A stretch of 61,772 nucleotides of DNA, taken from an uncultured Prevotella sp. (GTDB lineage: Bacteria > Bacteroidota > Bacteroidia > Bacteroidales > Bacteroidaceae). The notes below the pieces were generated by a model. That model was given only the letters and a program-made list of their open reading frames with translations, had not been told where the DNA came from and searched no databases. The position numbers and the translations under genes were made by a program. Position 1 is the first letter of the stretch; each line of letters begins with the position of its first letter. Location of the stretch: positions 1-61,772 of the forward strand of contig CALUGP010000016.1 in assembly GCA_944320195.1 (NCBI GenBank). Direction: 5' to 3'. Shown in pieces: positions 22,570-31,305 of the stretch.

Positions 22570-24772
22570 ATCAAGAAACGGTTTTTCACGCAACGCCAGG
22601 CTGTGCGCCGCGGCGTTGCTCGCAATATTTTCAATAATGACAAGCCACGCGCAACAACGCGAATTTACGCTTGAAGACCTTAACTTCGGCGGCAACAATT
22701 ACCACAACATGGTGCCCAAGAACAGGTACCTGACGTGGTGGGGCGACCAGCTTGTACGCCGTGACGTGGAGGAATGCTACACCGTAGACAAAAAAACGGG
22801 CAAGGAAAAGCTCCTGTTCACACTTGACGACATCAACAAATACGCCGGAACAACGGCTGACAGCACAAAAATATACCACTTGCTGTACACCTCCTTCCCC
22901 TACCCCGACAAGTCTTTGGTGCTCATTGAGCGTAAAAACGAACGCCTACTCATAGACTTCAAGGCCAAGGAAACCGTATGGAGGCAAAGCACCAAGGGCG
23001 AGACGCACGCCGACTGGAACGCCCGTTCACGCGCAGTGGCCTTCGTTAAGGACGACAACTTATATGTAACCGACGCCGAAGGAAAGACCCGCCAGCTTAC
23101 AACCGACGGCAGCCACGACATAGTTTACGGGCAAAGCGTACACCGTGACGAGTTCGGTATATATAAAGGTACGTTCTGGAGCAACGACGGAAAGAAGCTC
23201 GCCTTCTACCGCATGGACCAAAGTATGGTGACGGATTATCCCCTCGTAAACATCGACACGCGCATAGCAACAGAGATACCGACCAAATACCCGATGGCCG
23301 GTGAGACCAGCCACAAGGTCACCGTGGGCGTTTATGACCTGGAAACGGGCAAGACCGTTTACCTGAAAGCAGGCGACCCGACCGACCGTTACTTTACAAA
23401 CATAGCCTGGAGTCCGGCTGACGAGGCGGTCTACATGTTCGAACTTAACCGCGACCAGACCGACATGGAACTAGTGAAATACGATGCTTCCACGGGCGAA
23501 AAGCTGTCTACCTTATATAAAGAGCACCACGACAAGTACGTGCATCCAATGAACCCAATCACTTTCTTGCCGTGGGATGCCGACAAATTCATACTGCAAA
23601 GCGAGAAAGACGGCTACAATCATCTCTACCTTTTCAACACTAAGGGCGAACAGTTGAAGCAAATCACGAGCGGAAAATGGGTGGTGCTGGACCTTATCGG
23701 TTTTGACTTGAAGGCAAAAACAGCCATTATTTTGTCAACCGAAAGTAGCCCAAGCCAGAACAACATCTACAAAGTTAACATACAAACGGGCGAGCGCACC
23801 CTGCTCGACAACGGCCGAGGATGCCACGCCAACACGTATGACGCAGGCGGACACCGCGCCCCTATGCTGTCATCTTCAGGCCGTTATGTCTTCGACAGCT
23901 ACTCGGAGCCGGACGTTCCGCGCAACATCGACATTATCGACATTGACAAGGTGAAGCGCATCAGCTACTTCATAGCCGACAATCCGTGGGTTGGCTACAA
24001 CGTGCCAGAATACTCATGCGGCACAATAAAGGCGGCTGACGGGGTGACAGACCTGTACTATCGCATGGTGAAACCGGTCAACTTCGACCCCAATAAGAAA
24101 TATCCCACCGTGGTGTACGTGTACGGCGGCCCGGGAGTGCGCAACGTCGAGGCGCGCTGGCACTACGCAAGCCGTAGCTGGGAGACGTACATGGCGCAGA
24201 AAGGTTACCTGCTCTTCATTCTGGACAACCGCGGTTCGAGCGACCGCGGACGCGACTTCGAGCAGGCTACGTTCCGCCATCTCGGCGTGGAAGAGATGAA
24301 AGACCAGCTCAAAGGAGTAGAATACCTGAAATCATTGGCTTACGTTGACACGACGAGAATGGGCGTACACGGATGGAGCTTCGGCGGTTTTATGACAACA
24401 TCGCTCATGACTACCTACCCCGACGTGTTCAAAGTAGGCGTTGCCGGAGGCCCCGTGATTGACTGGAAGTGGTACGAAGTGATGTACGGCGAGCGTTACA
24501 TGGACACGCCGCAGGCCAATCCGGCGGGCTACGCGGAGACAAGTCTCATCAACAAAGCAAAGAACCTGAAGGGTAAACTGCAAATAATCATCGGCACAAA
24601 TGACCCCACCGTAGTGCCGCAACACGCCTTGTCGTTCATCAAGAAGTGCAACGAGGTGGGCACACAGCCCGACTTCTACGTATATCCAGGTGAGGGACAC
24701 AACATGATGGGACACCAAAGCGTGCACCTGCACGAAAGGATTACACAGTATTTCGAGGACTATTTGAAATAA
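22559..24772 (+). CDS. Dipeptidyl peptidase IV (S9B)
   Basis: Secreted or periplasmic serine peptidase of 737 residues that removes Xaa-Pro dipeptides. The ATG at 22559 gives a signal peptide ending TSHAQ; the longer frame lies inside the previous gene. The beta-propeller part covers about 45-500 (FWSNDGKKLAFYRMDQS, AWSPADEAVYMFEL). The alpha/beta hydrolase part carries DNRGSSDRGRDF, the nucleophile Ser607 in GWSFGG, Asp682 in GTNDPTV and His714 in GEGHNM, so the triad is complete. Bacteroidetes use such enzymes for peptide scavenging. Confidence 0.94.
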   Translation: MTTKSRNGFSRNARLCAAALLAIFSIMTSHAQQREFTLEDLNFGGNNYHNMVPKNRYLTWWGDQLVRRDVEECYTVDKKTGKEKLLFTLDDINKYAGTTADSTKIYHLLYTSFPYPDKSLVLIERKNERLLIDFKAKETVWRQSTKGETHADWNARSRAVAFVKDDNLYVTDAEGKTRQLTTDGSHDIVYGQSVHRDEFGIYKGTFWSNDGKKLAFYRMDQSMVTDYPLVNIDTRIATEIPTKYPMAGETSHKVTVGVYDLETGKTVYLKAGDPTDRYFTNIAWSPADEAVYMFELNRDQTDMELVKYDASTGEKLSTLYKEHHDKYVHPMNPITFLPWDADKFILQSEKDGYNHLYLFNTKGEQLKQITSGKWVVLDLIGFDLKAKTAIILSTESSPSQNNIYKVNIQTGERTLLDNGRGCHANTYDAGGHRAPMLSSSGRYVFDSYSEPDVPRNIDIIDIDKVKRISYFIADNPWVGYNVPEYSCGTIKAADGVTDLYYRMVKPVNFDPNKKYPTVVYVYGGPGVRNVEARWHYASRSWETYMAQKGYLLFILDNRGSSDRGRDFEQATFRHLGVEEMKDQLKGVEYLKSLAYVDTTRMGVHGWSFGGFMTTSLMTTYPDVFKVGVAGGPVIDWKWYEVMYGERYMDTPQANPAGYAETSLINKAKNLKGKLQIIIGTNDPTVVPQHALSFIKKCNEVGTQPDFYVYPGEGHNMMGHQSVHLHERITQYFEDYLK

Positions 24773-24780
24773 AATAAACA

Positions 24781-24822
24781 ACAAACACCCACCCCAACCC
24801 TCTCCAAGGGATGGTGCTTAAA
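24781..24822. repeat. Single arm related to the 43-bp inverted repeat
   Basis: AAACACCCACCCCAACCCTC followed by a diverged GGGATGGTGCTTA repeats one arm of the element at 18720-18910. No partner arm is present. It lies just before purD. Confidence 0.75.
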
Positions 24823-24835
24823 TACATATCAGACT

Positions 24836-26104
24836 ATGAAAATATTATTATTAGGCAGCGGAGGGCGTGAACATGCCTTGGCATGGAAGATTGCGCAAAG
24901 CCCGAAAGTGGACAAACTGTACATCGCTCCGGGCAACGCCGGAACGGCGAACGTCGGCGAGAACGTAGACATAAAGGCTGACGATTTCGAGCGTCTGAAG
25001 GACTTTACCGTGACGAACGGCATCAACATGGTTGTCGTCGGACCTGAAGATCCGTTGGTAAAAGGCATCTACGACGACTTCAAAAGCGACAAGCGCACAG
25101 CCGGCATACCCGTTATCGGTCCGTCGGAAGCAGGCGCACAGCTTGAAGGCTCAAAGGACTTTGCCAAGGGTTTCATGCAAAGGCATAACATACCGACCGC
25201 AAAATACAAGACATTCAATGGCACGACGCTTGACGAAGGATTGCGTTTCCTTGAGACATTGCAGCCGCCATACGTGCTTAAGGCCGACGGTCTGTGCGCC
25301 GGAAAGGGCGTGCTCATAGTGCCAACGCTCGATGAAGCCAAGAAGGAACTGCGCGACATGCTCGGCGGAATGTTCGGGAACGCTTCGGCGAACGTCGTAA
25401 TCGAAGAGTTCCTGAGCGGCATTGAGTGCTCGGTTTTCGTTCTTACTGACGGCAAGAACTATAAGATTTTGCCCGAAGCCAAGGACTACAAGCGCATCGG
25501 CGAAGGCGACACAGGCCTCAACACCGGCGGCATGGGCAGCGTGACACCCGTTCCGTTTGCCACAAAAGAGTGGATGCAGAAGGTGGAAGACCGCATCATC
25601 CGTCCCACGGTTGAAGGTCTTGCGGAAGAAAATCTTGACTACAAAGGCTTCATATTCTTCGGCCTCATCAACGTAAACGGCGACCCTATGGTGATAGAAT
25701 ACAACTGCAGAATGGGCGACCCGGAAACTGAGAGCGTGATGTTAAGGCTAAAAAGCGACATCGTCGACTTGTTCGAAGGCGTGGCCAACGGCGACTTGGA
25801 CAAGCGCGGCATAGAATTTGACGCTCGCGCGGCTGTCTGTGTCATGCTGGTAAGCGGCGGCTACCCCGAGAAATACGCAAAAGGCTACCCCATCACGGGC
25901 ATCAATGATGTGGAAGGGAGCATCGTCTTCCACTCTGGCACGGCCGTGAAAGACGGCCAGGTGGTCACCGCAGGGGGCCGCGTAATAGCCGTAAGCTCTT
26001 ATGGGAAAGACAAGGACGAGGCCTTGGCCAAGTCGTTCAAGGAAGCTCAAAAGATACAGTTCACCGACAAATACTTCCGTGGCGACATAGGGAAAGACCT
26101 TTAA
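24836..26104 (+). CDS. purD: Phosphoribosylamine-glycine ligase
   Basis: Cytoplasmic ATP-grasp enzyme of de novo purine synthesis that joins glycine to phosphoribosylamine. At 422 residues it has the normal length. Family landmarks are in place: [31 protein letters not shown], the ATP-grasp core [27 protein letters not shown], and [11 protein letters not shown] with the metal ligands. It follows the DPP IV gene by 63 bases containing one repeat arm. No other pur gene is in the window, consistent with scattered purine genes. Confidence 0.97.
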   Translation: MKILLLGSGGREHALAWKIAQSPKVDKLYIAPGNAGTANVGENVDIKADDFERLKDFTVTNGINMVVVGPEDPLVKGIYDDFKSDKRTAGIPVIGPSEAGAQLEGSKDFAKGFMQRHNIPTAKYKTFNGTTLDEGLRFLETLQPPYVLKADGLCAGKGVLIVPTLDEAKKELRDMLGGMFGNASANVVIEEFLSGIECSVFVLTDGKNYKILPEAKDYKRIGEGDTGLNTGGMGSVTPVPFATKEWMQKVEDRIIRPTVEGLAEENLDYKGFIFFGLINVNGDPMVIEYNCRMGDPETESVMLRLKSDIVDLFEGVANGDLDKRGIEFDARAAVCVMLVSGGYPEKYAKGYPITGINDVEGSIVFHSGTAVKDGQVVTAGGRVIAVSSYGKDKDEALAKSFKEAQKIQFTDKYFRGDIGKDL

Positions 26105-26106
26105 TT

Positions 26107-26192
26107 CAGTTAAGAATTAAGAGTTAAGAATTAAGAAAATTACCAACAAGGCATTTTTTCTTAATTTTTAACTCTTAACTCTTAATTCTAAA
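26107..26192. repeat. TTAAGAATTAAGAG inverted repeat (A7)
   Basis: Left arm 26108-26143 and right arm 26157-26190, joined by a short loop (ACCAACAAGGCA). The right arm ends six bases before the ATG at 26196. Confidence 0.85.
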
Positions 26193-26195
26193 AGA

Positions 26196-27155
26196 ATGAA
26201 GCGATTACAAAACAGAATATCAGGAAGCCGTTTCGCGCTGCCCGTCACGGCTGTCTATTCGCTGGCCGCTTGGCTCGGCATGTGCGCCATATGCGGCAGA
26301 ACATACTCAGAACTGGCCGTTTTCGCCATGTCTGCCTACCTAATGGCCGAGTTGAACAACCGTAATGCGCTCATACGCATGTACAGCCGGATGGTGTCTT
26401 GTTCGTTCCTTGTGCTCGGCACGATGGCCGCTCCGGCAATCGGGCGGCTTGAGGTGTTTGCCGTACAGCTATGCTTCATCGCCGCATATCTGCTTCTTTT
26501 CGCCTCATATCAGGACAAGCGGGCACAAGGCCGCATGTTCTATGCCTTCATGTTCATAGGCGCAGCGAGTGCCGTGTGCCCTCCGTCGTTGCTCTTCGTG
26601 CCCGTATTATGGGTGCTCGCCGCCACTAATCTCATGGCAATGAGCTGGCGCAATTTCTGGGCTTCGGCCATCGGACTGATCACACCATACTGGTTCATCG
26701 CCGGATATTGCGCCATTACGGGCGACATGACAATCCCACTCCGCCTGGCCGACAGCTTCACGCAGGCGATGGATACGGCACGACACATGCCGGAGCCCGG
26801 CGCTCTTGTGTCATTCGCAGTGACGCTTCTGGGCGCCGTGACAGGCGCCGTGCACTTCATGCGCAACAGCTACAAGGACAAAATCCGCACGCGCATGCTT
26901 TACGAGCTGCTGATAGCAACAGCTTCATTCACTGCCATTTTCTATGCCGCGCTGCCACAATTCGCCGAATACATGACGGCCATCCTCATCGTCAACGCAT
27001 CCGTGCTAGCAGGCCACTTCTTCGCGCTTACCAACACCAGGCTCACCAACATCGCATTCATGCTGTTCACAATGCTGGCCGTTGCGGCCACGGCGTTCAA
27101 CATCATGAGCCACATACCAACGGCAAACAATCTCTCGCCATGGAGTCTCTTATAG
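26196..27155 (+). CDS. Polytopic membrane protein of unknown function
   Basis: A 319-residue inner membrane protein with about nine hydrophobic helices and no recognisable catalytic motif. Polar loops include MAELNNRNALIRMYSRMV and MRNSYKDKIRTRMLYELL. The general plan (short helices, Arg-rich loops) resembles DUF6427-type Bacteroidetes membrane proteins, but this is only an impression. The start codon directly follows an inverted-repeat arm. The gene overlaps the YqaA-like gene by 16 bases, so the two are translated together. Confidence 0.7.
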   Translation: MKRLQNRISGSRFALPVTAVYSLAAWLGMCAICGRTYSELAVFAMSAYLMAELNNRNALIRMYSRMVSCSFLVLGTMAAPAIGRLEVFAVQLCFIAAYLLLFASYQDKRAQGRMFYAFMFIGAASAVCPPSLLFVPVLWVLAATNLMAMSWRNFWASAIGLITPYWFIAGYCAITGDMTIPLRLADSFTQAMDTARHMPEPGALVSFAVTLLGAVTGAVHFMRNSYKDKIRTRMLYELLIATASFTAIFYAALPQFAEYMTAILIVNASVLAGHFFALTNTRLTNIAFMLFTMLAVAATAFNIMSHIPTANNLSPWSLL

Positions 27156-27592
27156 AAATTCTCACCGACTACGGCTATGTGGGAATGCTCGTCTCGGCGT
27201 TTCTTGCAGGCAGCATATTTCCCCTGAGCAGCGAGGTGGTCATGCTTGCGCTCATGGCCGCGGGGCTGGATCCGTGGGCACTGGTGGCTTACGGCACCGT
27301 CGGCAACACCTTAGGCAGCATGTTCAACTACTGGATAGGCTCGCTGGGACGCATGGACTGGATAGAGAAATACCTCCACGTGAAGCCCAAAGACCTTGAC
27401 CGCGCACGCCGGTTCATGGCTGGCCGGGGCGCATGGACGGGCTTCTTCGCCTTCCTGCCCGTAATCGGCGAAGGCATAACCATAGTGCTTGGCCTGATGA
27501 GAGCCAACCTCACGCTTACAATCATCAGCGTGACAATAGGCAAACTGGCACGCTACGCCCTGCTGGCCCTTGGCGTGGAGATTTTCGTATAG
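27140..27592 (+). CDS. YqaA/DedA-like membrane protein
   Basis: A 150-residue inner membrane protein of the SNARE-associated/DedA superfamily, small YqaA-type branch. Typical features are FLAGSIFPLSSEVVMLALMA near the N-terminus, GTVGNTLGSMFNYWIGSLGR, then the conserved loop GRGAWTGFFAFLPVIGEGI with Gly-Arg and Pro before a re-entrant helix. DedA proteins help move undecaprenyl phosphate or phospholipids across the membrane; the role of the YqaA branch is unclear. The start at ATG 27140 lies inside the previous gene. Confidence 0.85.
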   Translation: MESLIEILTDYGYVGMLVSAFLAGSIFPLSSEVVMLALMAAGLDPWALVAYGTVGNTLGSMFNYWIGSLGRMDWIEKYLHVKPKDLDRARRFMAGRGAWTGFFAFLPVIGEGITIVLGLMRANLTLTIISVTIGKLARYALLALGVEIFV

Positions 27593-27678
27593 CCCGTTTA
27601 TCTATTTTAACCATAAGCCGCGCAATGTCCGCCTTGCTGTCCGCTTTAATATATGAATAAGGTATAAAACATACGGAT

Positions 27679-28236
27679 ATGAAAAAGACACTTATCACAA
27701 TGCTTCTCGCAATATTCGCCATCGCAACCGCCGGAGCGCAAACGGGCGACAACAAGAAGCTTTCAAAACAGGAACGCAAGGTCCTTCAGGCACGCATCGA
27801 CAGCCTGACCTTTCAGAAAGCGTTGAGCGCAATCAATGACACGGCCTTCGTGGTGGAGGCAGACCAGGTGACATTCAAGCGCGGATACACCGTCCACGTA
27901 ACGTCAAACACAAACTTCATAGCCTTCTGCGGCGACAGGGCCGTGGTGCAAGTAGCCTTCAACGTGCCATGGCCGGGCTTCAACGGGCTTGGCGGCATCA
28001 CTGTGGAGGGCAGCGTGTCAAAATATAAAAAGACAACCGACAAGAAGGGCAACGTCTACATACAAGCCGGAGTACAAGGCGTAGGCATATCGGCCCAGGT
28101 ATTCATAACGTTGCCAAACGGCACCGACAAGGCTTCAGCAAGCGTGCAACAAAATTTCTATTCAGGGCGCATCACGCTCAACGGCAACGTCGTTCCGCTT
28201 GAAGAAAGCAACGTGTTCAAGGGGAAAACGCTGTGA
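27679..28236 (+). CDS. DUF4251 secreted protein
   Basis: A 185-residue protein with signal peptide MKKTLITMLLAIFAIATAGA. The body fits DUF4251: a helical start with KQERKVLQARIDSLTFQKAL, then strands FVVEADQVTFKRGYTVHVTS, NTNFIAFCGDRAVVQVAFN, PGFNGLGGITVEGSVSKYK and GVGISAQVFITLPNG. Function unknown; the family is common and periplasmic in Bacteroidetes. It ends 77 bases before a GACGGCC hairpin. No clear promoter was seen in the 86 bases upstream. Confidence 0.85.
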   Translation: MKKTLITMLLAIFAIATAGAQTGDNKKLSKQERKVLQARIDSLTFQKALSAINDTAFVVEADQVTFKRGYTVHVTSNTNFIAFCGDRAVVQVAFNVPWPGFNGLGGITVEGSVSKYKKTTDKKGNVYIQAGVQGVGISAQVFITLPNGTDKASASVQQNFYSGRITLNGNVVPLEESNVFKGKTL

Positions 28237-28312
28237 CACGCGCCACATGTCACCGACCGAGGCAACGTGCCCGTTCACACATTGCCAAAATCCTGAGAAT
28301 CAACAAGTTGGC

Positions 28313-28391
28313 AAAAGGCCGTCTTTCGCGATGTGAAAGACGGCCTTTTAGCTTGCAATTTGCGGCTTTTTGCACGACGAAAGGCCGTCAA
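28313..28391. repeat. GACGGCC hairpin, copy B2
   Basis: AAAAGGCCGTCTTT pairs with AAAGACGGCCTTTT (28313-28349). The shared tail AGCTTGCAATTTGCGGC follows, then GAAAGGCCGTC at 28380-28390. It lies between convergent genes and overlaps the 3' end of the methyltransferase gene. Confidence 0.85.
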
Positions 28392-29161
28392 TCGGAAAGC
28401 AAGTAAAAACACGACGTAGCCATGAAGTCCCTGACATATGGAATGCCCGACAGCAAACGGCACAGCCTGACGGGCCGAAGGCCGAACTTGACGTGGTAAT
28501 GCGGATTGACAAGCCACAACTGCCTGTGGCGCACGGTGAACCCCACGCGCCGCGCCAAAATGTCGAACCCCTCGACAGTAAGGCGCGTTCCGCGTATCGA
28601 CATAAGCTCGTTTATCGTGAAAGCGTCCTCACCCGACAAGGCCAGCAACCCGCGATACCAGCCCGAAGGCAGCAAATGCACAAACGGCGCATGGCTCACG
28701 GCAAAGCCACAGGCTATCTGCTGATGCCCTCCGAACGGCATCATCCACGGCGGAAAGGCAACAAACGCCACTCCGCCGGGCGCGAGCAGCAGCCTCAAAC
28801 GCGCAAGCAGCGCTGCCTTGTCGGCCACATGCTCTATAACGTCGTGCGACACAATGATGTCGAACCGGCGGCCACCGGCATCATAGTCAAGTATGTCGGC
28901 ACACACGAAGTCGCCAACCGCGCCTTCACGCGAGAAGAAACATGAAGCCTGGCCTACGCGCAGCTCCGACACGTCCACACCCGTAACACGGCACCCCCTA
29001 CGGGCAAACGGCAACAGATTGCCACCCTCGCCACAGCCAACTTCAAGCACATTCTTGCCTTCGACAGTGGCAAACCTTGATATGTAAGGAATAAAATACT
29101 TCTCAGCCGTAACCGCCTCTTCCTTGAAATAGCGGTAACGGTCATTATGCCTTTTCTGCAT
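28388..29161 (-). CDS. Class I SAM-dependent methyltransferase
   Basis: A 257-residue methyltransferase. Motif I reads NVLEVGCGEGGNLLPFARRG; the acidic residue binding the SAM ribose is in VTGVDVSELRVGQA. The next motifs are VCADILDYDAG, FDIIVSHDVIEHVADKAAL and LLAPGGVAFVAFPPWMMPFG. The Asp-Val-Ile-Glu-His stretch is typical of UbiE-type enzymes acting on small molecules or glycans. The substrate is unknown. It begins 71 bases after the sigma-barrel fusion gene and may be in its transcript. Confidence 0.88.
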   Translation of the reverse strand: MQKRHNDRYRYFKEEAVTAEKYFIPYISRFATVEGKNVLEVGCGEGGNLLPFARRGCRVTGVDVSELRVGQASCFFSREGAVGDFVCADILDYDAGGRRFDIIVSHDVIEHVADKAALLARLRLLLAPGGVAFVAFPPWMMPFGGHQQIACGFAVSHAPFVHLLPSGWYRGLLALSGEDAFTINELMSIRGTRLTVEGFDILARRVGFTVRHRQLWLVNPHYHVKFGLRPVRLCRLLSGIPYVRDFMATSCFYLLSD

Positions 29162-29232
29162 TTTGCTTCGTTTTTTTACATTATGATGGCAAAACCTGCA
29201 AAATACTGCACCGGCAATAATGACAAAAAAGT

Positions 29233-30903
29233 TTAATCAAACACTATCCTGAAACCAAACGGGAAAGCCACCTGCAACGGTTTGTCGCTCCATTGGGTCT
29301 CCGTCTTTCCCCCGTTGGGCACATACCACGTCAGCTTCGGAGAGAAGAACAGCTGCAATCCCGGCGCCATGTCATACGACACGCCCACACCGGCACTGGC
29401 CGACCACTGCCATCCGGGAAGCCCGAGCCTGCGCTCAGAACGGTAAATCACAGTGTTGTCAAGATTGAACCTTACATCCGACTTGCCATGAAACGGTATG
29501 TCCAAGGCCACGCCTGCCGTGCCATACGCATTCCAACGGCCATTGTGCAAGAATCTGTATGACACGCTGACGGGCACACCAATGAAGCAAGTCCGCTGCC
29601 GCTCGGTTATGCCAGTAGTGTCAGCCCGGCCCGTAAGAAGATTGGTTGTGTGGCGCGTGAAGCGCAGCCCGAAGTCCAGACTCCACCTTTCAGTCAACCG
29701 CTTGCTGAAGTCCAAGCCGATCTGCAACGGACTTTCAAAGTCTTTCTTCGTCACGATGCGCCCGTTGTTGTTATACGCCATCTGCAGCAGAGCATATCTC
29801 TCTTCCTGCGTAAGGCCGACACCCGTATCATAAGTAAGGTAATGAGCCAGTTCCTCCCATGTCTCGATGTTCACTCTCGTGCCCGAACCTACACCGCCGC
29901 TTATCATCCGCAGCACCCTCGCAGCCATGCCGCCAGAGCCGCGACCGGCCACAGAACCTAAGCCGAACAGCCACTTCCGGCCGCCCTCAAACAGTCTTGC
30001 GCTGCCGCAGACATCGCTTCCGGCCGCCTCAACCATGCGCAACGGGGGAGCGTCTGGCAGGCGGACAGCACCGTCCAATATGCCTATGCCTGGCATATCG
30101 GCCACATCAGGCATTTCCGGCGCAGTCTCCATGCCACAAAGCGCACTGTCCGCAACATCACCCAACGGCGCGGCGAAGCGGCCTGTCGCCGCAGTCGGCA
30201 TGCCGCCGGCCTGTCGTTCTGCAACGGTCTCACGTCTTTCGGCCTTGGCAATCGGGATCGGACAAGTATAGTCTGCGCCCTGCCGCACAAATGCAGAACG
30301 ACGGCCGACCTGTCCGTCAAGCAGATGAAGAGCCAGAGCAACGGCCAACAGCACCACAACCGCACCCATGCGGGCACGGTATTCGGCCACCATGTAGCGC
30401 AGTGCGCGCTTCGCACGAGCCAGCTGCGACGATGACGAGCGCGGCTCTATACCTAGCATGCGGGCAATCTCGCCATGCGGCAGACCGTCGATGACAGCCA
30501 GCTTGAACACACGGCGGTAACCGTCAGGCAAACTGTCAATCATCTCCATTATGTCGTCAAACGGAACTATGCCTTCCATATATTCCTCATCAGCGCACAA
30601 GGCATCGGCCTCAACATTGCCCATCGGCACACAGCCGTTACGGCTCTCAACGGCTTTCAGGGCAAGATTGGTCATAATCCTACCCATCCAAGCCTCGACA
30701 TGGCGCGGCTCGCGCAACGCTCCGAGCGACGTGAAGACCACGATGAAGCCGTCATGCAGCACGTCACGTGCCTGCGCCTCGTCACCGACGATACGCAGAC
30801 ACACCCTGAACATCTTGCCCGAATACGTCCGATACAGCGCAGCCCACGCGCCACGGTCGCCCTCCTTGCACCTTCTGATAAGCTCTTCCGTCGTCATCAA
30901 CAT
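29233..30903 (-). CDS. ECF sigma factor fused to TM helix and outer-membrane-type barrel
   Basis: One continuous 556-codon frame with three parts. Residues 7-87 are sigma region 2 (ELIRRCKEGDRGAWAALYRT, then DVLHDGFIVVFTSL) and 115-170 are region 4 with helix-turn-helix LPHGEIARMLGIEPRSSSSQ. Residues 179-195 form one transmembrane helix (MGAVVVLLAVALALHLL). A ~110-residue Pro/Ala/Met-rich linker leads to a C-terminal barrel (about 308-556): FGLGSVAGRG, PLQIGLDFSKRLTERWSLDF, GVPVSVSYRF, WNAYGTAGVALDIPF, ending KPLQVAFPFGFRIVFD. In many Bacteroidetes an ECF sigma gene is followed by a separate TM-linker-barrel gene; here they are one protein. Start may be Met1 or Met3. Internal Met179 could allow a second product. 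Confidence 0.85.
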   Translation of the reverse strand: MLMTTEELIRRCKEGDRGAWAALYRTYSGKMFRVCLRIVGDEAQARDVLHDGFIVVFTSLGALREPRHVEAWMGRIMTNLALKAVESRNGCVPMGNVEADALCADEEYMEGIVPFDDIMEMIDSLPDGYRRVFKLAVIDGLPHGEIARMLGIEPRSSSSQLARAKRALRYMVAEYRARMGAVVVLLAVALALHLLDGQVGRRSAFVRQGADYTCPIPIAKAERRETVAERQAGGMPTAATGRFAAPLGDVADSALCGMETAPEMPDVADMPGIGILDGAVRLPDAPPLRMVEAAGSDVCGSARLFEGGRKWLFGLGSVAGRGSGGMAARVLRMISGGVGSGTRVNIETWEELAHYLTYDTGVGLTQEERYALLQMAYNNNGRIVTKKDFESPLQIGLDFSKRLTERWSLDFGLRFTRHTTNLLTGRADTTGITERQRTCFIGVPVSVSYRFLHNGRWNAYGTAGVALDIPFHGKSDVRFNLDNTVIYRSERRLGLPGWQWSASAGVGVSYDMAPGLQLFFSPKLTWYVPNGGKTETQWSDKPLQVAFPFGFRIVFD

Positions 30904-31082
30904 TACAACAAGCCCTGCTGCGGCCTGTTATTTTATGAGTAAGAAAAACGCAGATTACTGCATCCGGCGTTACGGTTTGTTGCAAAATCAAGCGCCAGAA
31001 ACCTCCTGCGACATGCTATTTAACGACAAATGCGGCATAAAATTACACCGATGCCAAGACAAATCCCGGACATCGAAATTCC

Positions 31083-31165
31083 AAAAGGCCGTCTTTCATC
31101 GTGTAAAAGACGGCATTTTAGCGTGCAATTTGCGCCCTTTTGGAATCCAAAAGACGGCCTTTTGC
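31083..31165. repeat. GACGGCC hairpin, copy B3
   Basis: AAAAGGCCGTCTTT pairs with AAAGACGGCATTTT (31083-31119). The tail AGCGTGCAATTTGCGCC, nearly the same as in copy B2, is followed by another AAAAGACGGCCTTTT. It lies between divergent genes. The rest of 30904-31242 shows nothing further. Confidence 0.85.
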
Positions 31166-31242
31166 ACGGCACGTATTAGGCACCCAGACCGACACATAGC
31201 GTTAAAATATAATAAACTTACGGTTGCACGGCACAAAGTTTG

Positions 31243-31250
31243 TATCTTTG
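31243..31250 (+). promoter_or_regulatory. -7 box of the DUF2723 gene
   Basis: TATCTTTG, about 55 bases before the ATG. A TTG lies at 31224-31226, slightly too close (16 bases) for the usual spacing. Confidence 0.55.
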
Positions 31251-31305
31251 CAACGCTTTATAAAGTTTTCATTGCGGAACAAACAATTATCACACATATC
31301 AGTAA

